Assembly: GCA_900208305.1 (NCBI GenBank)
Contig: OAPG01000020.1
Span: forward strand, 124,001-188,000
Direction of reading: 5' to 3'
Length of the DNA stretch: 64,000 bases
Origin: Melanopsichium pennsylvanicum
Taxonomy: Eukaryota; Basidiomycota; Ustilaginomycetes; Ustilaginales
The position numbers and the translations under genes are program-made. Each line of letters starts with the position of its first letter. The first letter of the stretch is position 1. Below are positions 30,734-41,248 of the stretch, piece by piece. The notes beneath the pieces are model-generated. The model saw only the letters and a program-made list of their open reading frames with translations, was not told the origin of the DNA and did not search any database.

Positions 30734-31260
30734 TTTCTCACGATGCACAACCAACCAAAATTAAGAAAAAAAATCCAATTGCGATACTAATGTACAAACC
30801 CATACAGTGCCTAAGTAATGGAAGCGAGTGAGTGTGTTTCTGAGTCGAGTCAAACCACTGAACGCAAACGTGTGTAGGAGATATATTGAAGAAATCCACT
30901 GGAAAAAAAAAAGAAAAAAAAATGTGGATGAATGGCCAAAAGTGTATTGAGTATGCCAAAAGTAAAAAAAGTGATACGCAACAGATAGCAAGCTAGAGAG
31001 AGAGAGAGAGACAAAGAGATGTTTTGAACCGGGTGACTGCGAGTGCTGATTTTAGTGTACTGTAAGCAATGACTTATGCAGAAAAAAAAAAAGAAAGAAA
31101 GAAAGGTAGAAGACGATGATGATTACTATGTAAAGGGGGAAGCAGAAGCATGTGGGGGGGGGGGGGAAGAGTGGTGTGGTCCCAGACTGTTGTGAGGGCA
31201 TTGTTAAAAAGGAGAAGAAAGAAAAAGGGGTAGAAAGGCCGAGATAGCGATGACAAGGCT
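30734..31260. other. Convergent gap with A runs and a 13-base G run
   Basis: This is the 3' region shared by the UNC93-like gene (+) and LTO1 (-). It contains A10/A9 runs at about 30903-30922, a GA microsatellite (about 30995-31010), an A-rich run near 31081-31092 and an uninterrupted G13 at 31154-31166. No gene is supportable. Confidence 0.75.
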
Positions 31261-31932
31261 TCAGTACGTGAGCTGGGACGGATCAACTAGTTTACCAGCC
31301 ACAAGCACCGATTTGGTGCTAGCTTGCGTATTGGCACTATGTTCGGCATCGACGGTGCTTGTGTCCATGTCCATGTGTGCAAGATTTTCGGTGCGGTGTG
31401 ATGGCACACCTAGAACAGAACATGTGAGGCGGTATTTAGCGCGAATCTTTTCGAGCAGTGCGAGCATGTCCATTTCCGCCAATACGTCGTCGTTGTTGGT
31501 TTCTTCATCAGTATCGACCCGTGTCTCGCCTTTTTGAGATGTTTCGTCTGCTTCCGTATCAGATGCGAGGGACTGATTCAGATCTACATTGGGATCCGAA
31601 GTGTTAGTCATCGGAAAAAACGAGATGAGCTTCTCTAACGCTACCAAGTGCTGGATCTGCTTGGTCTGCTTTCTCGAAGTATGCCCAGCCTTGTCAGCCT
31701 GTTCCAAGTAACGCCTCCATACCTGCGCCATACCTTGATAAAACGCCACCTCCTTCCACAGTTCAAACCCCTTTTCGCGTCCCAGCTCGCGGCCTTCAAA
31801 GGTTCCATGCAGTGCACCGTGCTCAAAGCCATCCCGGTAGCCAAGCTGGTAGGCAGTCTCTTCGACGTTGTTAATTGAGTCAATGTCCAAGTCGAAATCG
31901 AAATCGACGATGGACTCTTTGATGTCGGCCAT
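31261..31932 (-). CDS. LTO1: LTO1/ORAOV1-like protein with deca-GX3 motif
   Basis: Lto1 pairs with Yae1 as an adaptor that brings the ABC protein Rli1 (ABCE1) to the cytosolic iron-sulfur assembly machinery, supporting ribosome recycling and biogenesis. The 223-aa product from ATG 31932 has the spaced-Gly deca-GX3 signature near residues 32-55 (YRDGFEHGALHGTFEGRELG). An acidic N-terminus precedes it and a helical segment with Trp and Tyr follows. The C-terminal half is acidic and Ser/Thr-rich. Characterised Lto1 proteins end with a Trp used to recruit the CIA targeting complex; this protein ends in QLTY with no terminal Trp. An upstream in-frame ATG at 32103 adds 57 residues without family resemblance and abuts the neighbouring stop. 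The start is 167 bp after the stop of the RRM gene on the same strand. Confidence 0.8.
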   Translation of the reverse strand: MADIKESIVDFDFDLDIDSINNVEETAYQLGYRDGFEHGALHGTFEGRELGREKGFELWKEVAFYQGMAQVWRRYLEQADKAGHTSRKQTKQIQHLVALEKLISFFPMTNTSDPNVDLNQSLASDTEADETSQKGETRVDTDEETNNDDVLAEMDMLALLEKIRAKYRLTCSVLGVPSHRTENLAHMDMDTSTVDAEHSANTQASTKSVLVAGKLVDPSQLTY

Positions 31933-32099
31933 ACTGAACAGGGACTGAGTGAGGGGGGATATGGGAGATCGACGATGACGTTGGTCGAGAGGCAAGGTGG
32001 GTGGAGGTTTCTCTGGATGAATTTCGGCCTTCTCGCGTTGAGCGCGGTTTGTGGACCCTGTCGCCGAAAAATTTTCTCGGTTTTCCGGAAAATCGGCAA

Positions 32100-34133
32100 T
32101 CAACGACGCGATGCAGACAGGCTTTCGCTCGCAGAGCCCAAACTCATGTGCGGATTGCTTGCTCCATGGTTTTCTGGTGTCGGTGCAGATCCAGCGCTGG
32201 ATCCACTGCCACCAGCGCCACCCACAACACCACCACCACCACCACCACCGTTCATGGCTATGTTCATCGCTGAATTTGAGTTCATCCGAAACAGCGGATT
32301 CTTACTAAAGCTGAGCCGAATGCCACCATTCTTAATCGCACCGTTGAGTGAGTGCCCGTTGAGCTCCGACATGGCCTTGGAGGCAGTATGAACATCTTCA
32401 AATTCGACAAAGCACATTGGGCCGTTGCTCTTGAGGCGGAATGAGAACTGACGAAATCCTCGACAGCTGCTGAAAATCGCTCGAAGTTGATCCTCGACCT
32501 GCGAAAGCACAGCCGAAGAGGCATTGCTGGGAAGATTGCCGACGAAAAGCGTGTTAACGGGAGGATGGTTATCGCCGATCACGTTGCGACCTGTGGGGCT
32601 GGAAGGATCAGGACTGGGTGATTTGGCAACGCGCTCGTCTTCAAGCGGAGGGGAGCCAAGTTTGAGCGAACCAAAGCGGGTCGTGATGGAAGCGTGTTGG
32701 GGATCGCCCGCGTCGGGACCTGCCGAAGACGAGGTGGAGCTGGATTTGACACTTTCTTCGAGCTTGTTGACGCCTCCAGGCCCAGGAGGAGCCGAGTTAG
32801 ATGGCGTGTTCTGCTCCCGCGAGCCTTGCCTCGGAAAACTTGGCCGTTGTGTTGGCGTGGGCATGCTCGTGGCAGCCCCCGGACCGTAAAGGCCTGGAGG
32901 CGGCGATCCGACAGCGTGCCAATCTGTTCGCTGGCCGCTTTGACTTTGGCTAGGGCCTCTGTGAAGACCTCTTGGTGGCGCCGGCAATGGTCCAGAGCCG
33001 CTGTCAGGACCGTAGTAGTCAATCGGGCCCATAGAGCCGCCCCATTTGTCTACGCCTGTCAAACTCTGCTGCTGCTGCTGCTGCAATTGGGACTGAGACT
33101 GCTGCGAAGACGCTATCGGCCGGCCTTGCTGGTCTAGACCTCCCGAGGCGCCGATCGGAGAACGCAGCGCTGCAGGACCGCCTTGGCCGAAAAAGTCGGG
33201 ACCTCCGAACATTTCCTGTGGCGATAGCAGGTCGGCTGGTGTCGTACTTGGGGGTCCTTGGCCGTTGAAAGGCTCGAAGCTACCGAGACCTTGATTAAAG
33301 GGTCCAAATGGCCCACCTTGAGCACCGGGACCATTCATGTGCGGACCTGCGCGAGGATCGAACTGCCCACCGAGGGCAAAAGGCGGTGCTGGGTGGCCTG
33401 CACCGGCACTGCCTGACCCAGCACCAGAGGCAACACCGCCTACGTTGGGGCCGGTAGCCATAGGCCCGTTGCCGCCTTCTGGAAATCCAGGTGCAGACAA
33501 GACAGGGCGTTGCTTTGTATGCAAGTTCTTCTTCGCCATTTCCGTCTTGAGAACGCAGCCCCTCTCGGCATCGACCTTGCGTCCGTTGAGTGCGTCGCGT
33601 GCTTCGAGCGCCTCTGCGCGTGTACGGAATTTGGCAAACCCGATGATCTGCTTGATCTTGCCCGCTGCCGCCGCGGCCGAAGCGGTGGCTGCACCAGCAG
33701 CGCCAAGACTCGGCGGTCCGAGAGGACCTGGCATGCCTGCCATGTTTGCGAGTGATGAGAAAGCGTCGTTGGATCCGGCACCTCTGAGTCCCAAAGGCAG
33801 GCCCTGATCGTCCCAATTAGGACCTGCACTGCCTCCGAGATCAAAGCCTGGCATATTGACGGCTTGATATGGTCCGCCGGGACCGGACGACAAGGGGCCG
33901 GCGCCATCCATCAAGCGGCCGTTGGGACCAACTGTGCCAAGACCGGCTGGGATCTTTAGCGTCGACGCTTCGAAACCTTTGGCGAAGAGGAACATGTTCG
34001 CGAACTCGCGTTCAGTCATATCGTCTGGGAAGCCGACGATGAAGACCGTCGTAATCTCTTCGGCCGGACCTGCTTGCGCTGCTAAGCCAGCGGCATTGCC
34101 GACGCCGCTTTGGAGGCCGAGCTGTTGTTGTTG

Positions 34134-34176
<43 letters not shown>

Positions 34177-35390
34177 CCCAGATTTGACTGTTGTTGGTGA
34201 TGGTGTTGAAGCTGGGATTGCATCTGCATGTGCTGATGTTGCAGCTGCATCATGCTGCGCGGGCTGAGATTGCCTGGGTTGGGCATGCCAAGCATTGCTT
34301 GGCCCGGCCCCGGACCGAAAGGTGGACGCGCGTTAAAGTCATCATGTGCAACACTGCGACGATTGCCGCCCACATGAGGAAGCTCGTCACGACCTCCATA
34401 GTGGCTTGGAGACAAACCAAAGCGATGCGAAATGAGATCCTGCTCCTGACTCGACGACAGGGTGAAGCCTCGCGAATCGCCGCCGGAAGCGGATCGCGAG
34501 GAGACGTTCATGGGATCAGAGGTGGAAAGAGCAGCTGCACTGGCGCTCTTTGACGCATCTGATGTTGGGACGTTGGCGCCATTCGGCGAGAAGAGCTCAT
34601 TGTAACCAAGGAAAGGCTCCGCTGCATTGCTTGATGTGGAGAGACCAGAGTGTAATGATGGTTTGCGTTGCGATGCAATTGCCGGTCCTCGATTCGCATT
34701 GTTGGACATCTGTCCGATGGAATTCCACCTTTCGCTAGGGTCGCCCATAGGGAAATTAAAAGATCGCATCGTTGGAGATGGGGAACGGGCACCTGAGCTG
34801 CTGCCTACCGCAGGCTCGCCAGAGGGCTGGGGTGATGTGAGACGAGGATAAGGCTGCATGGCTCTGGGTACAGCGAATGCGGGCTGGTTTGCGTGTGCCA
34901 GAGGGGGGGAAGAGTGAAATGAGAAGGCTGCAGAAAGACCGGCCTGATCGCGTGACAAGCCAGGTGGACCAGCGCCAGATCTTGAAGCTGGAGCAAAGGT
35001 GCCGTGAGGGGGTTGTCGTGGTGTTGACTCTGCGTTGTAGTTCATTCCAAGGGAGGACGAAGCCGTCGACACTGAGTTCAAGTCAACGTGCGAGGGGCGA
35101 TCCATAGGGTGGGCGCCGTCTGGCATGATCCGTGGAGTGACGAAGACGGGTGAGCTTTGCGCCTGATCAGCCGACGGGCGACAGTACGGCTGAGTTGGTG
35201 CGGACTGCTTGTTGCGCGACTCCGAAATTAGATTGAAGGTACTGCGTGCTGTTGCGATTGCTGACATCAGCGTCCTCGATGGGAGCCTTTGCTGCAGGAC
35301 TGAGCGGGCAAGAGATGTACAGTGGCACTGTTGAGAAGTGTATCGTCGCTGGCCGGGAGAACGACTCTCAAGAAAACGTGTCCGAAGCAA
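32100..35390 (-). CDS. Whi3/Scw1-like RNA-binding protein with two RRMs and poly-Q
   Basis: The 1096-aa product is mostly Gln/Pro/Gly/Ser-rich. RRM1 begins near residue 443 (TTVFIVGFPDDM) but is split: after STLKIP an insertion of about 90 Gly/Pro/Ala-rich residues separates it from IIGFAKFRTRAEALEARDAL. RRM2 near residue 945 has NTLFVGNLP, then GPMCFVEFEDV and GGIRLSFSKNP, the signature of S. cerevisiae Whi3 and S. pombe Scw1, which bind mRNAs controlling cell cycle, polarity and wall integrity. A run of about 18 Gln is encoded at 34122-34175 by CAA/CAG repeats, just before RRM1. Poly-Q drives condensate formation in Whi3 of other fungi; here that is inference. Several in-frame ATGs in the first 100 codons make the exact start uncertain. 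Confidence 0.85.
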
Positions 35391-37872
35391 GACCGTGACG
35401 TCTGGGCACGAATTTGGTAGCGAGCGTCAAGGTAGGTAAACGGAGCAAGCGGCGGGCAAGATTTAGAAGCTACGCCCTAGCAGACAGCCTTGATGATGAC
35501 GAAGTGGGTATACGTCGAAGGGGTATGCTCTCATGCCAGCAATCGGGCCGGTAAGAGTGTTTGCGGGACGCAGTGAAAATCAAGTCAAGGTATGGTGTGC
35601 GAGCGCGTTGACAGGTGTGTCCGATAAGGAATGGTCCAAAATAGATGATATGCAAGATCGTCGGATCACAGCTGGAACCTTGCGATCGATAAAGAAAATG
35701 GTATCTGCAATTGTTGGATGCTGGTGGAGGTTGAGTTTCGGATGACAGTTCTCGACGAGTGCAAGAGATGATATGCAGGTAGAACGCGAATGCGTGGATT
35801 GCGAGTGCAGAAAGGAACAGATGCGAAGAAAGAGTTGGACTCGAACGATTGAGAAAGACGGGGCGGGGACGACGGCGGTTGAAGAGATAGGAAAATGCTA
35901 AAGCAGGGATGGGGATGGTGGTAGTAGTGCAGAAGCAGGTCCGCACGAGAGAGGCGGGGGAAAAGGGATTCGGGAAAGGGAACAAGGCCAACTTTGGGAG
36001 AGGGAGAGAGAGCGAGCGCCCGGGTGAACGCAGTGAACGCAGTGAACTGGTGAAAGGGTAAGTCGAGATGGGAAGGGGAGTGACGCGGATGCGCTGAACA
36101 GACGTACACACACGGTCGTGTAAAGAGAATGGGGATGAGGAGGAGCAGCAAGTAGGACCAGAAGGACACCAGGGACAAGGGCCACAAATCAGGAATCGAG
36201 GCGGAAAGAGACACGAGAGAAAGAGGGCGATCGTGTACGAGGCAAGCGCAAACCTGGACTTTGCAAACGCGTTTTGGCGTATCTTGGCGACAGGGTACAA
36301 TGGTGCACAGGATGGCGGATGAAAAAGAGATGGCTGCGTGTGCTGAGCGAGTGAACGGACGAAATAATTCAGAGGAAGAGCGGCGGACTAGGTACATTTC
36401 AGTGCAGGGCACCCAAGAGGGTGGTCACACAGGGCAAGTCGAGAGCAGGACACGAGAGTCGACGTTGAATGGGTCTACTGTAGCGAGAGAGGAGCCTTGA
36501 TCTACGGGAGCCGGGTTTTGTGGCACTATAGCAGTGTAGAGCGATGTACAGCTGATTCCGATTCAGGCAATTCAATATGAAAAGGCGAGGTTGTGCTGCA
36601 GTTCTGGCACTTTTCGACTTGTGGACGCTGCACCTCGATCCAGCGCGTTTACCATCAGCCATCGCACCATTGTCTTGCTCCATACTGATTTCAGGGTCCC
36701 TGCTCAAGTGCCTCATGCTCAGGTGAGCGCTCCGTCGCGTCTCGGAGTGCAGAGCGCGACAGGCCCAAAATTTTGACGCGGTCAGGAATCCACTCTACGG
36801 TATTCCTATACGCTAGTTTGGTGCCGTCTTCTTCATCCTCTCTGTCGCGCTCTTTGACCAATTCAAAGTTTGGTCTTGCGCTGAGCATGGAATTGGAACA
36901 AAGACAAGATAGGAACTTGGCTTTCCAGACGGTATCTCCGTGGAGAGGGGCGAGTGGGGTCGGACAGCTCGTCTAAATCCGAAAAAAGGCAGGCCAAGAT
37001 GCCTTTCAGCAACTACTACAGTATGCAATCGCAGGACGCGTTTGTCTTTTGCGTTGATTGATCCCGAGGAACCTGATCCTCAACGTGAGAAACCAAGCAC
37101 ACTTTTGCGGAGGGCTCACGAGCAAACGGCGTCATCAGCGTGACTAGCAGAGCAGATTGGAACTAATAGCCTTCATCACTTCCGGCCGATCTGCTCGATA
37201 CTTGTTGCGATCTCGACAGCATTCCATAGTGCGTATCAGCGTTCTACAGTGTATTTAAAGCCACCTCTGCATCCTCTTTTAGGCCTTGTGAACGCCAAAT
37301 GAGAATCTTGGCTTCTTCGAGTGCTGTTCTCGAAGTGCAACTTGCTGCTCGCAAGTCACGTGAGTTGGAGGAGACGCACTATGCCAAGCAACGATTGCCG
37401 CTACAAATGTCACATATGGCAAAGCAAGTTCCCTCACAGGCGGCAAAGTCGGTAGGTCTCCACGTTCCTTCGCTTTCCTCTCGCATATTGCCCTTCCACG
37501 ACCGACCGATCTTGCCACGATCTTGAAGTCATCGCTTCAAATCCATCAGACTTGATGTCGGCCTCGTGTGATATGTTCTGTGAGCGAGCGCGCAAGAGCC
37601 CAGCTCCGAGTCTCCTCAAAGACCCGCTCGGTCCCTCTTCGCTTCAGAATGTCCTCCTGTTCTCTGCACACACTCAGACACGCACTTGACCATTTGCTCG
37701 GGCCACACTCGGATGAAGCCATTATGGAATGCATGGAGGTGATTGGACTGAGGCTGATGATGCTCGAAATATGGTACAGAAACAAGAAAAGCAAGCAATC
37801 GAGGATCCCAGCTTCATCCTCCCTTTTTGTCATGGAGCCGAGAGATGACTGACTAGAAGAACGTGAGCAAAT
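35391..37872. other. 2.5-kb region without a supportable gene
   Basis: This lies upstream of the Whi3-like gene (-) and downstream of eIF3k (-). ORFs on both strands (for example 35470-36300 minus, 276 codons) are low-complexity Ser/Pro/Leu/Phe reads of a purine/pyrimidine-skewed tract and resemble nothing. Three copies of GAACGCAGT-type units occur at about 36025-36048. It may hold the long promoter and leader of the Whi3-like gene. Confidence 0.5.
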
Positions 37873-39228
37873 CTATGCGCGGAGAATGGGCGATTGAGCC
37901 TGGGACAAGAATTTGTGCATCTGGTCCAGGGTGATTTCCTCCCTAATGACGGTGGCCTTGATCTCGTTGTCTGGATTAGCAGGCACGGATACGTTGCCGT
38001 TGGAGAGCTTCCACCCTGGCTGTGCGTTGATGAAATCCTCAAGCTGCTTGCCCTCCAAGTTGAGGTAAGAACCAATGCGCTTCTCGCTGATCGAGGTGAA
38101 GGAACCTTTGACCGAGTTGAGAGCCACCTTGCGTGCGGCGTTCTCAAACTCGCTAATCTTGGCAGCGTATTCGCGGACGTCGGAGTATTCTTGGCTGGCG
38201 AGCGTCGACCAGAATTCGCGGAATCGCGCCTGGAAGAGAAGAGTGCTGAGTTGAGAAAGTCTAACGATCAAAGGGTCGGTAATGTGACCTGCGGAAGCAA
38301 CGTCCTTGGGCTTTTCGACAACTTCCTCTTCGTCGTCGTCAGATAGGGCAGCAGCATCATCGTCAGTCTTGACCTCCTTCTCAGCCTTGACGGGGATAGT
38401 TGGCAACGGTGCCTCGCCGAGGAGAGAGACGCAAAGATTAAAGTCAGGCAAAGGAGCGGCGACGAGAGCCTTGAGGAGAATGTTGACGACGACAACGTAG
38501 TTAAAATCGGCTGGGTTGAATTGGTACCTGTGGAATCAAGGAAGCAACGAGCGTATCAAGAGGATCAAGGGTTAGTAGCTGTGCATTTGATGATGCACAT
38601 GTTTGCAACTGAGTACTCTCGGCACGGGTCACACTATAACAGCAGGTGATATGTCGAAGCTGGCAAACGATGGATAAATGGCAATACAGTCCCACGATAC
38701 AACTCGTCGATCGCAGAGCTGATGACATGGTGGAAGCGGGAATCAGATAGAGCTAATATAGATGCACGTCATCGGCAGCCCGGGGCTTCACTCCCAGAAA
38801 GCCAGTCGCTTTGCATTGTTTGGTAACGAGTAATCATCATTTTAAGTTTCTTCTGGTGTGTGAAGGCCTTTCATTCTCGTAGTTTTGAGAATTAGACGTC
38901 ACATTATGATGTAAGTCGACAAGCAATTCCACTGTGCTTTGCGTTTGTCGAATTGGCTGGAGTGTGACTGAGATTCGAGGTTCGTCCTGATGTGCTGGCA
39001 TGTGCCGAGAGAAACATGGCCAAATATGTCGAGCACTTACAATTTAAGAATGGCGAGATTGGCAAGAAGGTCATACGATCCATCGTCGAGCTGCTGTGCG
39101 AGGTAATCGTGAAGGACATCCAAGTTCTGAGGGTTGTATCTGTCTACACCCGAGATGAGCTGTTCGATGTGCTCGGGACGGGAGGATGGCGAGACCCATT
39201 GAGACGCGCTGGCGGATTCGGAAGCCAT
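37873..39228 (-). CDS. Translation initiation factor eIF3 subunit K (one long intron)
   Basis: Exons 39228-39041 and 38527-37873; the 513-bp intron (GTAAGT...CACAG) splits a Leu codon. The joined protein is 280 aa and reads RYNPQNLDVLHDYL, then YDLLANLAILKL directly followed by YQFNPADFNYVVVVNILLKAL, matching the eIF3k/PCI-type family (human RYNPENL..., ANLAVLKLYQFNP). eIF3k is a peripheral subunit of the eIF3 scaffold on the 40S ribosome. The C-terminal winged-helix part contains FREFWSTLA and KRIGSYLNL. An acidic insertion (DDDAAALSDDDEEEV) of about 35 residues sits after LPDFNLCVSLLGE and is absent from the human protein. The intron is unusually long for this genome and carries a snoRNA candidate on the same strand. 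Confidence 0.93.
38743..38840 (-). ncRNA. Candidate box C/D snoRNA (SNORD44-like) in the eIF3k intron
   Basis: On the transcribed strand, a perfect box C (ATGATGA, 38840-38834) is followed 87 bases later by box D (CTGA, 38746-38743), with a C'-like CGATGAC at 38774-38768. The 11 nt UAUUAGCUCUA (38758-38748) just before box D are fully complementary to the universally conserved 18S rRNA segment UAGAGCUAAUA. The fifth nucleotide upstream of box D pairs with the second A of UAGAGC. That is the position corresponding to human 18S A166, the known target of SNORD44. Orientation and intronic placement fit. The terminal stem next to boxes C and D is weak, and the 98-nt length exceeds human SNORD44. 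Confidence 0.7.
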
Positions 39229-39817
39229 TGTGGTGTGTGGATGTGTATATTTGGTCTTCGATAATCTCTGCCGAGGAGTGAGATGATAGTGAAATCTGTC
39301 AAGAAGCTGTTGGTCGTACACTGTAATGATATCGTTGAAAGCAACTGCCGTTTGGCTTGTGTGTGCGGTTCAGAATTTTGGACAAATTTGGAAGAAAAGC
39401 ACACTATTTTAGTAAAATCAGACTTTGAATTGAGGATTATAAGATCACGTGCAAAATGAATACCAGTTCTCTTGCGTCGTATTTCAAGAAGAACCTGTCT
39501 CATGAGATGGACACACACGCACTGTTGTTCACTGGCTGCCCGATTTCCAACACAAAGGGGAATTCGAATGAGCTGACAGAAGAGTTACGTTATTAGCGTA
39601 TATGCCAGATTTGGATTGCAGCAAGTGTTGCTCTTCTCACGCCGCTGATCATCAGTGCCTAAATTTTGAATCAAATCAATCGTGAATCTCAAATCAACGG
39701 CGTCAAACATGGCAGTCTCAAACATGAAAGTCCTTCTCACCTTTTTTAAATCTCGTATTTGCATTCTGACCCTCATCTTCTGCAGATCACCCTTTCCCTC
39801 ATACAAATTACAAAATC
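39229..39817. other. Divergent promoter of eIF3k and IPP isomerase
   Basis: 589 bp without a supportable ORF. A CACGTG E-box in ATCACGTGC context lies at 39446-39451. Fungal sterol regulators can bind such E-boxes, but a single copy is near chance expectation. Confidence 0.45.
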
Positions 39818-40594
39818 ATGTCGACAACCACTACCACCGCAGAGACTGCTCAGTCTTCAACCATTATACTCGACTCGTCTCTGGCAGGCCACGATGAGGA
39901 GCAGATTCGTCTCATGGAGGAGCGATGCATTGTCCTCGACAAGGATGACAAGTACCTCGGCGATGGAAGCAAGAAAGAGTGTCACCTTATGACCAACATC
40001 AACAAGGGTCTCTTGCATCGTGCATTTTCCGTCTTCTTGTTCGACCCAACCACTGCCAAGCTTTTGCTCCAACGAAGAGCGCCAGAAAAGATCACCTTCC
40101 CCAACATGTGGACCAACACCTGCTGCTCTCATCCTCTCGCTATCAAGGGCGAGCTCGAGGAAGCAGAGCAGATCGGTGTTCGACGCGCAGCTCAACGTAA
40201 ACTCGATCACGAGCTCGGCATTCCAGCCCAACAGGTCCCCCTCGATGAGTTCCAGTACCTTACCCGCATTCACTACCTTGCACCCAACGGCGACGAAGCC
40301 AACATTTGGGGAGAGCACGAGATCGACTACATCCTCTTCATCACTGCTAATGTTAGCCTCAATCCCAACATGAACGAGGTATGCGACACAAAATGGGTCT
40401 CTCCCGATGAATTGAAAGCACTCATGACCGAACTCGACCCGCAAGCATTCACGCCGTGGTTCAAGCTCATTGTTCAAAAGTTCTTGTTCCCCTGGTGGAA
40501 AGAGTTGTTGGCAAGGAGAGATGACGACAACAAGCCATTGGATGCCAAGATGCTCAGTGACTTGACAGATCACAGCATTCACCGGATGCTCTGA
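39818..40594 (+). CDS. IDI1: Isopentenyl-diphosphate delta-isomerase
   Basis: The 258-aa Nudix-fold enzyme interconverts isopentenyl and dimethylallyl diphosphate in the mevalonate/isoprenoid route. Clear blocks are [41 protein letters not shown], the catalytic Cys in NTCCSHP, a Nudix-type Glu stretch ([19 protein letters not shown]), and the catalytic Glu in [11 protein letters not shown]. The C-terminus [17 protein letters not shown] is typical of the eukaryotic enzyme. Length is close to yeast Idi1 (288). No presequence is obvious, so it is probably cytosolic or peroxisomal; there is no clear C-terminal PTS1 (it ends HRML). No intron is needed. Confidence 0.96.
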   Translation: MSTTTTTAETAQSSTIILDSSLAGHDEEQIRLMEERCIVLDKDDKYLGDGSKKECHLMTNINKGLLHRAFSVFLFDPTTAKLLLQRRAPEKITFPNMWTNTCCSHPLAIKGELEEAEQIGVRRAAQRKLDHELGIPAQQVPLDEFQYLTRIHYLAPNGDEANIWGEHEIDYILFITANVSLNPNMNEVCDTKWVSPDELKALMTELDPQAFTPWFKLIVQKFLFPWWKELLARRDDDNKPLDAKMLSDLTDHSIHRML

Positions 40595-41248
40595 ATGCAG
40601 CAATTTGGCATTCGGAAAAGACTCCAAAGACATCGATATGCATCATAGACTTGGACACACGTCTCACAACATGTTCTTCTGATACCCCCACACTTGTTTC
40701 TGGCGCCTGACACCGAGCAAGCTGCACTACGCTGTTTGCTTCATCTCCTTCAACCCTCATATATGTACATACATTTTGATATCAATCTGCGTACACATAC
40801 AAGCATCCATGTTTACGGCTAGGAATTGGTTCGCGTTAAGCGACCTTGTGTACTCCACATTCCTGTAACGCTCGCTAACCTGGGTACGGGATAGTCGCCA
40901 TTTCAGAGCATTTGAATGAATTAAGCGCACCTTACTTGAAATCTAGATCGCGCTCAGGGAGAACAGCGCATCGCACACATCGTGCGTCAACATGATACCA
41001 GACAGCAGACTGGCAGTTCTGGCTGCCTTGCGCATTAGCTATGGGATCGAAACTACTCCATGCGATGGGAGTGTGTTATTTTTGCAAATGTGTGTGAGAG
41101 TGTTGGGGGGGGGTGGGGGGGAATCAGAGGCTAACCCAGTACAAATGTTGTATCACAAAGGTCAACCTCGAAACTAAAAGTAAGAGTGGAAAAAATGCTG
41201 ATGTAAACGTAGGTGGGTGTGCGTGCAAAGAAACAAGGCAAACATTCT
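40595..41248. other. Convergent gap with G-tract (G9-T-G7)
   Basis: This is the 3' region shared by IDI1 (+) and uL6 (-). It contains G9TG7 at 41105-41121 and otherwise nothing supportable. Confidence 0.75.

Noticed and set aside
35470..36300. 276-codon minus-strand ORF upstream of the Whi3-like gene
   Set aside because: Composition follows a pyrimidine-rich tract, overlapping frames give equally long ORFs, and no family resemblance.
36261..37143. Small plus-strand ORFs (36261-36500, 36773-36976, 36940-37143)
   Set aside because: Short, without motifs or splice logic joining them.
38585..38615. TGATGA...CTGA on the plus strand inside the eIF3k intron
   Set aside because: Antisense to the host gene, boxes only about 20 nt apart, no rRNA complementarity recognised.
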